DNA from: Flavobacterium foetidum
Lineage (GTDB): Bacteria > Bacteroidota > Bacteroidia > Flavobacteriales > Flavobacteriaceae
Length of the DNA stretch: 64,000 bases
Reading direction: 5' to 3'
Assembly (NCBI RefSeq): GCF_004634245.1
Contig: NZ_SJTF01000003.1
Coordinates: 372,001-436,000 of the forward strand
Part shown: piece by piece, positions 26,813 through 35,511 of the stretch
Layout: the number at the start of each line of letters is the position of its first letter
Numbering within the stretch: position 1 is the stretch's first letter
The notes under the pieces: generated by a model
What the model was told of the DNA's origin: nothing
Databases searched by the model: none
The model's input: the letters and a program-made list of their open reading frames with translations, nothing else
Translations under genes and position numbers: made by a program

Positions 26813-27832
26813 CTAATGTTTTAAATTGATTTGAACTGATTTGTCACGATTACAGCTGATTTCTCCGTTATTATATTCAAGCTCTGCCACCTGTATAGAA
26901 CTTCTTTTGGTTTCATAGTTGTCAACTCCTTTGTTTTCTGGAGTTCTTCCCGGGTGGGTGAAATAAAACACATACGCTTTCCCGTCATTTACCACAATAT
27001 CTGCATGTCCTCCAATTACTTTATCATCTTGACCAGTTCCCGGAACCTGCAGTATATTTTTTTCCTGACGGTTCCAGTTAAGAAAATCTTCTGAAGAATA
27101 TACATTCAATCCTCTCCATGAATCAGAAATCAGCCAGTTTTTTCCTTTCCAAACAAAGACTTTTGGCCCTTCGCCACGGTCTTTTATAATTTTTGTACCG
27201 CTGTCTTTCCAATTGTACAAATCATTACTGTCTGCATAATAAATTGATTTTCCGTCATTTTCATTATTGTAAAACATTCTCCATGTTCCATTTGGAAGTC
27301 TAAATACCGAAGCATCAATGCATCGCTCAGAAGCCAATTTTAATTCTGATTCAAAATTCCAGTCCATCAAATTAGTACTGGTAAGATGAATTATCGAACG
27401 CGGATGATACCAGTCATTAAATATTCCAGGTACAATCGTTAGATACATGTGGTATTTATTTTGATACTCAATTACATCTGGAGCCCAGTAGGTTATATCT
27501 TTAAGTTTATAATCGATGTTACAAGTATCTTTGTACGTCCACTTTGCGCCGTCTTTTGAAACTGCAATTCCGATTTTAGTGCCGTGAACCCATGTTATTC
27601 CTTTGACCGTCGAATCATTTGCTCTTCGATTGGTATAGAACATAAACCACAGTTTTTCTTTTTTGTTCCAGATAATTGTTGGGTCGGCTGCACCGTCAAA
27701 AATGGGGTCGCGATACAATGGTTTTGGCGCCGTATGTTTCAAATCTTTTTTATTTTCATTCTGAGCCGAAATTGTCAAAGTGAACAACACAATTGCAAGA
27801 TTTAGAAAAAGATTTTTTAGTTTATTTTTCAT
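26813..27832 (-). CDS. GH43/GH117-like beta-propeller glycosidase
   Basis: The 339-residue protein has signal peptide MKNKLKNLFLNLAIVLFTLTISAQ and a single propeller with no extra module. Motifs are FDGAADPTIIW (first acidic residue), TYWAPDVIEYQNKYHMYL, CIDASVFRLPNGTWRMFYN (middle aspartate) and GEGPKVFVWKGKNWLI (glutamate). This D-D-E order is that of clan GH-F. It is a different branch from the other GH43-like proteins here. The substrate is unknown; exo-acting cleavage of an arabinosyl, galactosyl or rhamnosyl unit is possible. It is tightly linked to rhaM, which hints that its product may be rhamnose. Confidence 0.75.
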   Translation of the reverse strand: MKNKLKNLFLNLAIVLFTLTISAQNENKKDLKHTAPKPLYRDPIFDGAADPTIIWNKKEKLWFMFYTNRRANDSTVKGITWVHGTKIGIAVSKDGAKWTYKDTCNIDYKLKDITYWAPDVIEYQNKYHMYLTIVPGIFNDWYHPRSIIHLTSTNLMDWNFESELKLASERCIDASVFRLPNGTWRMFYNNENDGKSIYYADSNDLYNWKDSGTKIIKDRGEGPKVFVWKGKNWLISDSWRGLNVYSSEDFLNWNRQEKNILQVPGTGQDDKVIGGHADIVVNDGKAYVFYFTHPGRTPENKGVDNYETKRSSIQVAELEYNNGEISCNRDKSVQINLKH

Positions 27833-27859
27833 TTGGTTTTGTCATTTTTTGCTCAATTT

Positions 27860-28008
27860 TGTCATTCCGACGAACGAGGAATAAAAATCGCAACTCAACA
27901 AAGATTGACGAATTACTGTATGGTTACTGTGCGGAATTACTAGTGTGATTTGCTCCGCCTATTCGCTATCGCTCGAGTCTCGTTCCTCGGAATGACAAAC
28001 TGGACTTA
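27860..28008. repeat. Inverted-repeat element with TGTCATTCCGA termini
   Basis: Arms 27860-27879 and 27978-27997 read TGTCATTCCGA(C/G)GAACGAG. The interior holds no ORF. The right flank AATGACAAACTGGACTTA recurs almost exactly at 5537-5555. The element lies between the esterase and GH43-like genes and is probably a small non-autonomous mobile element or extragenic palindrome. Confidence 0.7.
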
Positions 28009-28053
28009 ATTTTTTACAAAGTCTACAAACTTTTAATTTTTAATTCTTAATCT

Positions 28054-29565
28054 TTAATTTTTAGTATTCACCCAGTCATCAGTCCTAAAAGGTGATGCTG
28101 GAAGATTTTCGGCATTAAATAAATTTGGATTCGGAACGGCTTTCCATGCAAAACGCACCGCTTCTGGATTTTTTACTTTTGATGAAGAAACAACAATGGT
28201 CTTTCCGTCAATTTTTGCATCAGCTGGATAAAAAACGTGATCGCTTCCTGCAATTTCAAATTCTCTTAAATCGGCTGTCTTTTTAAATCCGTTCTCCACC
28301 TCATCAAAAAACAACTGAATTTTCTGCTTTTTGATTTTCATATGATTATACACTGGTCCAGAATTTACTAGATTCTTTTCGTTATACGTTTTAGATTTCG
28401 CCAGTAAAGCTAAACGATAACCAACTGTCTGTTTATCGATAGGATGGATATTGTTCTCATCTCCAACATCTGTAGTCACGACCATTCCAGTATTTGTAAC
28501 CGATTTTGAAACCAATAATTGAGCTTCTCTTATGTCAGGATTCTGACCTTTGTGCGGTGCAATCTGAACAAAATAAAACGGAAAATCTCCCTGATTCCAA
28601 TCGCTTCTCCAATTTTTTATCATAGCAGGAAAAAGACTTCTGTACAAAAAGGCGCTTCCGGCATTACTTTCTCCCTGATACCAAATCACTCCTTTTATTG
28701 TGTAATTGATTAAAGGATGCAACATGGCATTGTACAACACATACGAAGTTTTGTTTTCTTCTTTTTTCGGTTTTTTAAGCTCCGTTTTGGTTACATCGTT
28801 ATTGTTTGAAATTCTTTCCGCTTTTAAATCGGCGTAATATTTTTCCAGCTTCTCTTGAAATAGCTTTTCATTTTTGGCATCATTTTCTAATATTCCCAAA
28901 AAGTCTGGATTTTCTTCCAATACTTTCTGCGAAGTCCAAGCTTCTGCTTTTGTTCCTCCCCAAGAAGACGAAATTAATCCAATCGGAACTTTTAAATTTT
29001 GGTACAAATCGCGTCCAAAAAAATAAGCCACGGCCGAAAATGTTTTGATGGAGGCTGGTGAACATTCTTTCCAGTTTCCACCGACCTCATCCAAAGGTTT
29101 TTGAGAAGCTTTGGTCGGAACGGTAAATAATCTGATGGATGGAAAATTGGCGTTTTGAATTTCTTGTTCGTAATTTTTAACACCTGTTTTCCAAGTACCG
29201 TCTTCTTTTCCGACAGGAAAGTACATATTTGACTGTCCGGAACAAACCCAGACTTCTCCAATCAGTATATTTTTAAGAATGATTTTATTTGAAGCTTCGA
29301 TGGTGATTTCATATGCCTTTTCAGTTCCTTGTGGTGTTTGTACAGCTGTTTTCCATGTACCATCTAGATTTGTTGCAACTTCGACGGGATTCTGTTGCCA
29401 TCCTAGTTTGATATTTATCTTTTCGTTCGGAGAAGCCCATCCCCATAAATTCACTTTCGAATTTTGCTGTAAGACCATATTGTCCCCTACCAAAGCAGGC
29501 AGTTTTACTTGTGCTGCGAGGTCCAGCCTTATTCCAAAAAAAATAAGTAATACAAAATTTTTCAC
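28054..29565 (-). CDS. Sialate-O-acetylesterase-like SGNH esterase
   Basis: The 503-residue protein starts with GTG (29563-29565) and has a short signal peptide. A beta-domain (LPALVGDNMVLQQNSKVNLWGWA) precedes the SASA-type SGNH hydrolase: VWVCSGQSNMYFPVG (nucleophile serine), GLISSSWGGTKAEAW and GVIWYQGESNAG. A late D-x-x-H segment (GDENNIHPIDKQTVG) completes the triad. Such enzymes, grouped in CE20 or near it, remove acetyl esters from plant glycans rather than from sialic acid in plant-degrading Bacteroidota. It is the first gene of the eight-gene minus operon reaching to GH115, and a well-formed operator and -7 box lie just upstream. Confidence 0.85.
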   Translation of the reverse strand: MKNFVLLIFFGIRLDLAAQVKLPALVGDNMVLQQNSKVNLWGWASPNEKINIKLGWQQNPVEVATNLDGTWKTAVQTPQGTEKAYEITIEASNKIILKNILIGEVWVCSGQSNMYFPVGKEDGTWKTGVKNYEQEIQNANFPSIRLFTVPTKASQKPLDEVGGNWKECSPASIKTFSAVAYFFGRDLYQNLKVPIGLISSSWGGTKAEAWTSQKVLEENPDFLGILENDAKNEKLFQEKLEKYYADLKAERISNNNDVTKTELKKPKKEENKTSYVLYNAMLHPLINYTIKGVIWYQGESNAGSAFLYRSLFPAMIKNWRSDWNQGDFPFYFVQIAPHKGQNPDIREAQLLVSKSVTNTGMVVTTDVGDENNIHPIDKQTVGYRLALLAKSKTYNEKNLVNSGPVYNHMKIKKQKIQLFFDEVENGFKKTADLREFEIAGSDHVFYPADAKIDGKTIVVSSSKVKNPEAVRFAWKAVPNPNLFNAENLPASPFRTDDWVNTKN

Positions 29566-29605
29566 TGAATAAATAATTAGTTACACAATTTTACTCCTAA
29601 AATTT

Positions 29606-29650
29606 TAAAGATATGACACTAAATCGTTTTCCGTATCCTGTAGTGCCCTG
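29606..29650 (-). promoter_or_regulatory. Operator and -7 box for the esterase-to-GH115 operon
   Basis: Minus strand: CAGGGCAC-TA-CAGGATAC (29633-29650), then exactly 19 bp, then TATCTTTA (29606-29613), which fits TAnnTTT(G/A). The start codon is 40 bp further on. The inner half-site lies where the -33 TTG would be. Confidence 0.75.
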
Positions 29651-29738
29651 TCCTGATATTTTCAATTTTAAAACACAATTTCATTTAAAGCTCCGCTTAA
29701 AAATCAGAATTTCCACGGATTTTCGAAACGAATGAAAA

Positions 29739-29760
29739 AGCCGCCTAAAACGAGGCGGCT
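29739..29760 (-). terminator. Rho-independent terminator of the first SusC/SusD pair
   Basis: An 8-bp perfect GC-rich stem, AGCCGCCT / AGGCGGCT, has a 6-nt loop. On the minus strand it is followed by TTTTT. It lies 36 nt past the SusD stop and isolates the pair from the esterase operon. Confidence 0.9.
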
Positions 29761-29795
29761 CTTTTCAAAAAAAACAAAATATAGAAATCTTTTTC

Positions 29796-31904
29796 TTAAT
29801 AACCCGGATTCTGCCATGCCGCCTTTTGTGCACTAGATAAATTTGAACCATCATCATTTAACAAACCATCAATAAACGTTTGAGGAATTGGACGAAGTTC
29901 GTGTTTATTAGCTGTAATATTTGGCGCTGCTTCAGCATTAAATGCTTTAGCACGTTTAATAAGCATTCCAGTACGAGAAAGCGTTTCCCAACGTTGCCAT
30001 TCTCCTAAAAGCTCACGAGTAGACTCATTTAGAATAAAGTTTATAGCACGTTCTTTATCTGTTGAAGCTCCAATTTTAACCATAACCGCTTCGTCTTCTG
30101 GAGGAAGGTTGTTAGGGAAAGTAGTTAATCTTAAATCTGAAGCTGCAGTAGTAACTGCAAGCGTTGGATTAGATAAATAATAGGTATTCATATCTAAATT
30201 AGAAGCTGTAAAATTTGTAGCCGAAGTTCCCGTATTTAAAGGATTTACTTTGAACGCCTGAGAACCATCATTATAATAAGATCTGTTTTCTCCAGCCTTC
30301 CATTGCGCTCTAACTCTCACTACGTTGATATCCTGCATTGCATTTCCATACTGCCCCAAACGAGCATAACATTCTGCACGCACTAAATAAGTTTCGGCAA
30401 GACGTGCCATAATTACATCACGATGTGAATCACCTCTTTCGGCTGTACGAGATCCGCACTCTGTTTTATTAATACCCGCAAAGAAGTTACAAATTGGCTG
30501 GTTTTTAAATGTCGGTGCTACATAGACTCCATTTTGGTATAATACCGAAGAGTTAGGTACAAATTGTCCTTTTTTAACTGCTAAAGTCCCCGAAGTAGCA
30601 GTTTGTCTTGCCCCAGTATTCCACTCAGGAAGACGACCATTGACATCTGTCCAAGTTGGCGCCTGTACGCTACAACCAAATTTAGCATTGTTATACGTAT
30701 TGTCATTTTTAGTATTCAAAATCATTACAATACCAGGATCTCCGACTTTCACCCCTGCACTTGCAGTCACAACAGTATTTGCACCATAAACAGTTCTAAA
30801 GGTCTTCCACATACGGGCATCATTTACGTGATCAAAAATTCCGTATGTATATTCCGTTGGACGACAACGCTGAAAATCCATACTTCCAATCCAAACACCA
30901 CGTCTCACCCATCCTCCTGAAAAACTTGAAAATTGAGGAGCAAAATAGCTATATGTACGATTTCCAAAACGACCTACAGTAGAGGCATCTCCATTGTGAC
31001 CTGCAGCCATTAAAATTTCGTTTAACTGCTCATTCGGACAGTCAATCCCTGTCCAGTTAGCATACAAATCACTATAATTAGGCGTCAACGGTCCACGTGC
31101 TGTAATGGCATACGAACAAGCATCGATTGCTTCTTTTAGATCAGTATCTTTATAAGCAGCATTCCAAGCGTCATTACGCTCAGAAGAACGGAACAACAAT
31201 GCTTTGGCTAAGAAATGTGCAGCAGTAGCTTTTGTCCAAGTAATTCCTTTTCCATAAGTAAAAACTTCACCTTCAAACAGAGCATAAGCATTACGGAAAT
31301 CAGATATTACCTGTTCCCAGCATTTTTCTTCCGTGGCACGCTCGTAGTTACGAACCACTCCTTCGATAGGTTTTGTCTGCAGCACAACACCTCCGTATTG
31401 CGCAACAAGTCTGTAATAGTTATATCCTCTTAAAAAATAAGCATGAGCTAAGCAACGGTTTCTGATTTTTAAATCTGAAATTACCGTTTCTGCTTTAGCA
31501 ATAATCGTATTACAAGATGCAATACCGTAATACATTTCGTCCCAAAGTGCATTTGGATTCGTTGCATTTCCATTTGCTGCTCCCGTTGCAGTTGATGCTC
31601 CTACTGGTCCAAAACGATTATCATAAGTATTCCACATTTCGTTGGTAAGGTCATTTGCATTGGTAAACTCATCTGTACCATACAATGTGTTACCATAAGA
31701 CCATTCAAAACCAAAATGCCAACGGATATTACCATAAAGCGACACTGTTAATGCTTGAAGACCTTCGGGTGTATCAAAATAAGCTGTTGAATAAGCATTT
31801 GTTTGTTCTTCATCTAGAAAGTCTTCTGAACACGAAGCAAAAAACACCCCCGTCATTAATAAAAGACCGATTCCTATATTTTTTAAATTATTCATTTTTT
31901 TCAC
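29796..31904 (-). CDS. SusD/RagB family glycan-binding lipoprotein (pair 1)
   Basis: The 702-residue outer-membrane lipoprotein has an N-terminal lipobox FFASCSEDFLDEEQTN; the cysteine near residue 25 would be lipidated. SusD TPR-type helices are seen in the segments NRCLAHAYFLRGYNYYRLVAQ and RLAETYLVRAECYARLGQYG. The C-terminal NESTRELLGEWQRWETLSRTG is the usual SusD_RagB signature. It caps the partner SusC and binds oligosaccharide at the cell surface. It is longer than the second SusD (510 residues) and than the usual 500-600. It starts 33 bp after the SusC stop and ends at a terminator. Confidence 0.93.
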   Translation of the reverse strand: MKKMNNLKNIGIGLLLMTGVFFASCSEDFLDEEQTNAYSTAYFDTPEGLQALTVSLYGNIRWHFGFEWSYGNTLYGTDEFTNANDLTNEMWNTYDNRFGPVGASTATGAANGNATNPNALWDEMYYGIASCNTIIAKAETVISDLKIRNRCLAHAYFLRGYNYYRLVAQYGGVVLQTKPIEGVVRNYERATEEKCWEQVISDFRNAYALFEGEVFTYGKGITWTKATAAHFLAKALLFRSSERNDAWNAAYKDTDLKEAIDACSYAITARGPLTPNYSDLYANWTGIDCPNEQLNEILMAAGHNGDASTVGRFGNRTYSYFAPQFSSFSGGWVRRGVWIGSMDFQRCRPTEYTYGIFDHVNDARMWKTFRTVYGANTVVTASAGVKVGDPGIVMILNTKNDNTYNNAKFGCSVQAPTWTDVNGRLPEWNTGARQTATSGTLAVKKGQFVPNSSVLYQNGVYVAPTFKNQPICNFFAGINKTECGSRTAERGDSHRDVIMARLAETYLVRAECYARLGQYGNAMQDINVVRVRAQWKAGENRSYYNDGSQAFKVNPLNTGTSATNFTASNLDMNTYYLSNPTLAVTTAASDLRLTTFPNNLPPEDEAVMVKIGASTDKERAINFILNESTRELLGEWQRWETLSRTGMLIKRAKAFNAEAAPNITANKHELRPIPQTFIDGLLNDDGSNLSSAQKAAWQNPGY

Positions 31905-31937
31905 ATTTAATGTTATACTTCAATTCGCCACAATTCA

Positions 31938-34900
31938 TTAAAAACCAACTTCAACGCCCATAACAAAGCTGCGATTGAAATATGTTCTATTAGTGTCAAA
32001 ATCATACCAATCTAGTGACTGGTAAATGCTTCCCGGATTAACGGCCTGAACATAAAACTTCATGTTTGCCAACCCAATTTTATTTGCAAAATCTTTAGAT
32101 AAATTATAGCCTAAAGAAATATTACGAATTTTTACAAATGCCGCTTTTTGAAAACCAAGAAGTCCGGAGAATGCATCTGCAGAACCTGAAGTAGCCTGGC
32201 CTAAAATTGGTTTTTGGAATTCAGCATTTGGATTATCAGGAGTCCAGTAATCTGTTTCACGCTGGTTAGCATGAGCAGTTAAAGCTTCACCTCCTAAAGA
32301 AGCTGTATACCCCATACGTCCGTAAAGATTTATTCCTAAATCAAATCCTTTATAGCTAAAGTTATTATTCCATCCCATTGTCCAGTTAGGGTTACTGTTG
32401 CCTACCACTACACGATCAGTACCGTCCATTCTATAATCGCCATTCTGATCTTTAGGTCTCACGTTTCCTGGTGTAAATTTGTAGCCATTGGCATTCCATT
32501 TAGCCATCTCAGCAAGATCTTCCGGAGTATCTTGCCAAAGCCCTTGATTATCATACCCATAACGAACAGCAATAGACTGACCAATGAACCAAGAGTTGCT
32601 TACCATATCTTGTACGCCATTCGCCAAACTGACAATCTGATCTTTTTGCCACGCACCGTTTAAATTTGTTTCCCAAGTAAATCCGTTCGCCATTTGTACA
32701 GGGATAAGATTAAGCGTTACCTCAACTCCATGATTTTTTGTCTCACCAATATTCGAAACAATGTATGGATAACCAGATACTGGCGGGATATCAACTTGTA
32801 ATAGCAAATCTTTAGTATCTGATTTGTAAGCATCAATGGTACCACTGATTCTATTTTTTAAGAAACTAAAATCAAAACCAAGGTTGTACTGTGTTGTTTT
32901 TTCCCAGCCTAAGTTCTTATTAGGCATTCCTGTTTGTGTGTTTGTATAATAAGGCTCATTTGTAGTAAAACCTATTGCATTACTTTGACCATTGAAAGGA
33001 AGAAATATTTGACTGATATTTCCTAATGTTCCATAAGGATCAACAGAAGAGTTACCAGAAGTACCGACACCTAAACGAAGTTTTAGATTATCGACCCACT
33101 GAACATCTTTCAAGAATTTTTCATTGTTGATACGCCATGCTAATGCCGCTGAAGGGAAAAAGTCCCATTTATGTCCTTCAGATAATTGCGTAACTCCATC
33201 CCAACGTCCTGAAACTGTCAAAAGGTAGCGATTATCATAGCCATAATTCGTACGAATCATATACGAACTAATAGCACGCTCGGTAAGACCTGAACTCATA
33301 CGTGCATTATTAGCAGCATTTGTAGCATCTACAGAACCCATTGCATTCCATATAAATGAAGGTTTCGGAATATTATTAGCACTCATTGATGAGTTTTCTA
33401 TATTCCAAGATGATGCCGTTTGCAATAAAGTTAAACCTACTTTATGTTTCGCAAATGTACGGTCATAGTTAATAATATTATCTACAGTCCATGATAAGTC
33501 TCGACGGTTTTGAAGACGTGCAAAATTGACACCAGCACTACCATTTGAATTCACTTTTAATGATGAAGTTCCATCAATATAAGCACCTTCTCTCCAGTGA
33601 CGGTAATCTGGTCCAAAATTTAATTTATAAGTAAGGCCTTCTAATGATTTCGTCATTTTACCGAAATCTAAAGTAGCAGAAAAATTAGCCAAAACACGCA
33701 TAGTCTGCGATTGTTGTGTACTTTTGTTCCACTCTTCCATAACGGTATAAACACCCGACTCTCCACCTGGATTAATGATTAAATTACCATTTGCATCATA
33801 AGGAACTGCAATATTGTAAATTTGTTTAGCCGCACCATAAATAGCATCTGGTGCTGTACCGCTTCTTGCGCTCAAAGTGGACATACCGTAATCCTGCTCA
33901 CTCCATGAAACATTAAAGGAAGCATTCATTTTAAACCAATCCACCGGAGTAATATTCGATGTCAGTTTTGCAGTATAACGTTTGTACCATTGCCCTTTTT
34001 GAGTACCTTGATTATCCAAATACCCAACAGAACCATAAGTATTTACTTTTTCAGAACCACCGCTGGCACTAATAACATGCTCTGTGCTCACGCCTCCCTG
34101 AGTCACATAATCTGTCCAATCTGTATTCGTTACTTTTGAAGCATCCCAAGTACCACTCGCCCATCCTTTTAACACATTATCTCTTGATGTTTGTCCATCT
34201 AACGCACTATCAAAAATTAATCTGTCATTTGCTATAGTTGGCGAATCTGGATGTGCATATTTAGTAGGATCAAGGTTGTAAGCAGCCCAACGTCTGAAAG
34301 TAATAAAATCAGATGCACTCATTGATGGTGCCCTGTCAACAATTTCAGAAGTAGTTACTGTACCAGCATAATTTAAAGTAAATCTTCCTGCTTTTCCTTG
34401 TTTAGTAGTCACAATAATAACCCCATTTGCACCACGAGATCCATAAATAGCAGTCGCAGAAGCATCTTTAAGAATATCCATCGATTCAATATCTCTTGGA
34501 TTTAAAGTTTCAATTGCAGAGGCAGACATTAATGGCACACCGTCAACAACATACAAAGGATCGTTGCTTGCTGTTAAAGATCGAGTACCACGAATACGAA
34601 CAGTACCAAGACTACCTGGACGCTCATTTGTTGTGATATCAACCCCAGCAACTTTACCCTGTAATGCTTCAGTCGCATTTGAAACAGGTCGATTCATTAA
34701 TTGCTCAGAATTTATAGTGGAAACTGATCCTGTTACATCAGATTTTTTCTGAGTTCCGTATCCAACAACAACAATCTCATTAAGTTGCGATATTTCGTCA
34801 GCAAGCACTACATTAATTTCTGAATTAGTTCCTACAGTTTTTTCAACGGTTTTAGAACCTGTAGAAGAAAAAACTAAAACCTGTCCCGTAGCAGCGCTTA

Positions 34901-35090
34901 TCGAATACTTCCCGTCGAAGTCCGTACTAGTTCCCTGCTTTGTTCCTTTGACAATAACGTTGGCTCCCGGAATAGGCAACCCAGATACGTCGGTAATTGT
35001 ACCTTTAACCGTTTTGTTCTGTGCATGACCCAATGTATGCATAAGTACACACATACAGAAGACCACAAAAAGACTCCATTTGTTTTTCAT
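31938..35090 (-). CDS. SusC/RagA TonB-dependent transporter (pair 1)
   Basis: The 1050-residue outer-membrane protein has a signal peptide and a carboxypeptidase-regulatory-like domain (KGTITDVSGLPIPGANVIV, ~28-115). The SusC signature LNEIVVVGYGTQKKSDVTG follows, then the plug (GVDITTNERPGS, DPLYVVDGVPL, IYGSRGANGVIIVTTK) and a C-terminal beta barrel ending MGVEVGF. It imports pectin oligosaccharides across the outer membrane using TonB energy, with the downstream SusD. Its promoter has the perfect operator CAGGATAC-AA-CAGGATAC at 35150-35167. Confidence 0.95.
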   Translation of the reverse strand: MKNKWSLFVVFCMCVLMHTLGHAQNKTVKGTITDVSGLPIPGANVIVKGTKQGTSTDFDGKYSISAATGQVLVFSSTGSKTVEKTVGTNSEINVVLADEISQLNEIVVVGYGTQKKSDVTGSVSTINSEQLMNRPVSNATEALQGKVAGVDITTNERPGSLGTVRIRGTRSLTASNDPLYVVDGVPLMSASAIETLNPRDIESMDILKDASATAIYGSRGANGVIIVTTKQGKAGRFTLNYAGTVTTSEIVDRAPSMSASDFITFRRWAAYNLDPTKYAHPDSPTIANDRLIFDSALDGQTSRDNVLKGWASGTWDASKVTNTDWTDYVTQGGVSTEHVISASGGSEKVNTYGSVGYLDNQGTQKGQWYKRYTAKLTSNITPVDWFKMNASFNVSWSEQDYGMSTLSARSGTAPDAIYGAAKQIYNIAVPYDANGNLIINPGGESGVYTVMEEWNKSTQQSQTMRVLANFSATLDFGKMTKSLEGLTYKLNFGPDYRHWREGAYIDGTSSLKVNSNGSAGVNFARLQNRRDLSWTVDNIINYDRTFAKHKVGLTLLQTASSWNIENSSMSANNIPKPSFIWNAMGSVDATNAANNARMSSGLTERAISSYMIRTNYGYDNRYLLTVSGRWDGVTQLSEGHKWDFFPSAALAWRINNEKFLKDVQWVDNLKLRLGVGTSGNSSVDPYGTLGNISQIFLPFNGQSNAIGFTTNEPYYTNTQTGMPNKNLGWEKTTQYNLGFDFSFLKNRISGTIDAYKSDTKDLLLQVDIPPVSGYPYIVSNIGETKNHGVEVTLNLIPVQMANGFTWETNLNGAWQKDQIVSLANGVQDMVSNSWFIGQSIAVRYGYDNQGLWQDTPEDLAEMAKWNANGYKFTPGNVRPKDQNGDYRMDGTDRVVVGNSNPNWTMGWNNNFSYKGFDLGINLYGRMGYTASLGGEALTAHANQRETDYWTPDNPNAEFQKPILGQATSGSADAFSGLLGFQKAAFVKIRNISLGYNLSKDFANKIGLANMKFYVQAVNPGSIYQSLDWYDFDTNRTYFNRSFVMGVEVGF

Positions 35091-35122
35091 AAAAGTTAAA
35101 TTTGGTTAGTAATTAGTTAAAT

Positions 35123-35167
35123 CAAATTTATCTAGAAGCTTTTTGCACCGTATCCTGTTGTATCCTG
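35123..35167 (-). promoter_or_regulatory. Operator and -7 box of SusC pair 1
   Basis: Minus strand: two perfect half-sites CAGGATAC-AA-CAGGATAC (35150-35167), 19 bp, then TAAATTTG (35123-35130), a perfect TAnnTTTG. The ATG is 32 bp downstream of the box. Between 35168 and 35451 the sequence is AT-rich and shows nothing else. Confidence 0.85.
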
Positions 35168-35451
35168 ACTTATACGCCTAATTTACAGTGTATAAAATAC
35201 ACTTATTAAGTTTTTTTTAACCAATAAAATCTTTTGAGGCCTTGATTTCAAAAGGAAAAGAGCAAAAAATCATTTAAAGAAAACAAAACAGCACAATAAT
35301 TAAGATTGTCGTAATTTTTTATATTTTTTTTTACACACTAAAAAAATAATATGCGAAATAAGTGTTATTTCAATATTTAACAATCTATTTCCATACATTT
35401 AAAATTGGTTTTATAGAGACACTATTCGGCTTTTATTTATATCAAAACAAA

Positions 35452-35476
35452 AAAATCGCCTCATTGAGACGATTTT
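35452..35476 (-). terminator. Rho-independent terminator of the second SusC/SusD pair
   Basis: A hairpin built from AAAATCGCCTC and GAGACGATTTT (one mismatch) is followed on the minus strand by a T-rich run. It lies 36 nt past the SusD stop, and thus between the two pairs, so each pair is its own unit. Confidence 0.75.
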
Positions 35477-35511
35477 CTTCAAAACATAAAACTAAATTAA
35501 AACAACATTTA

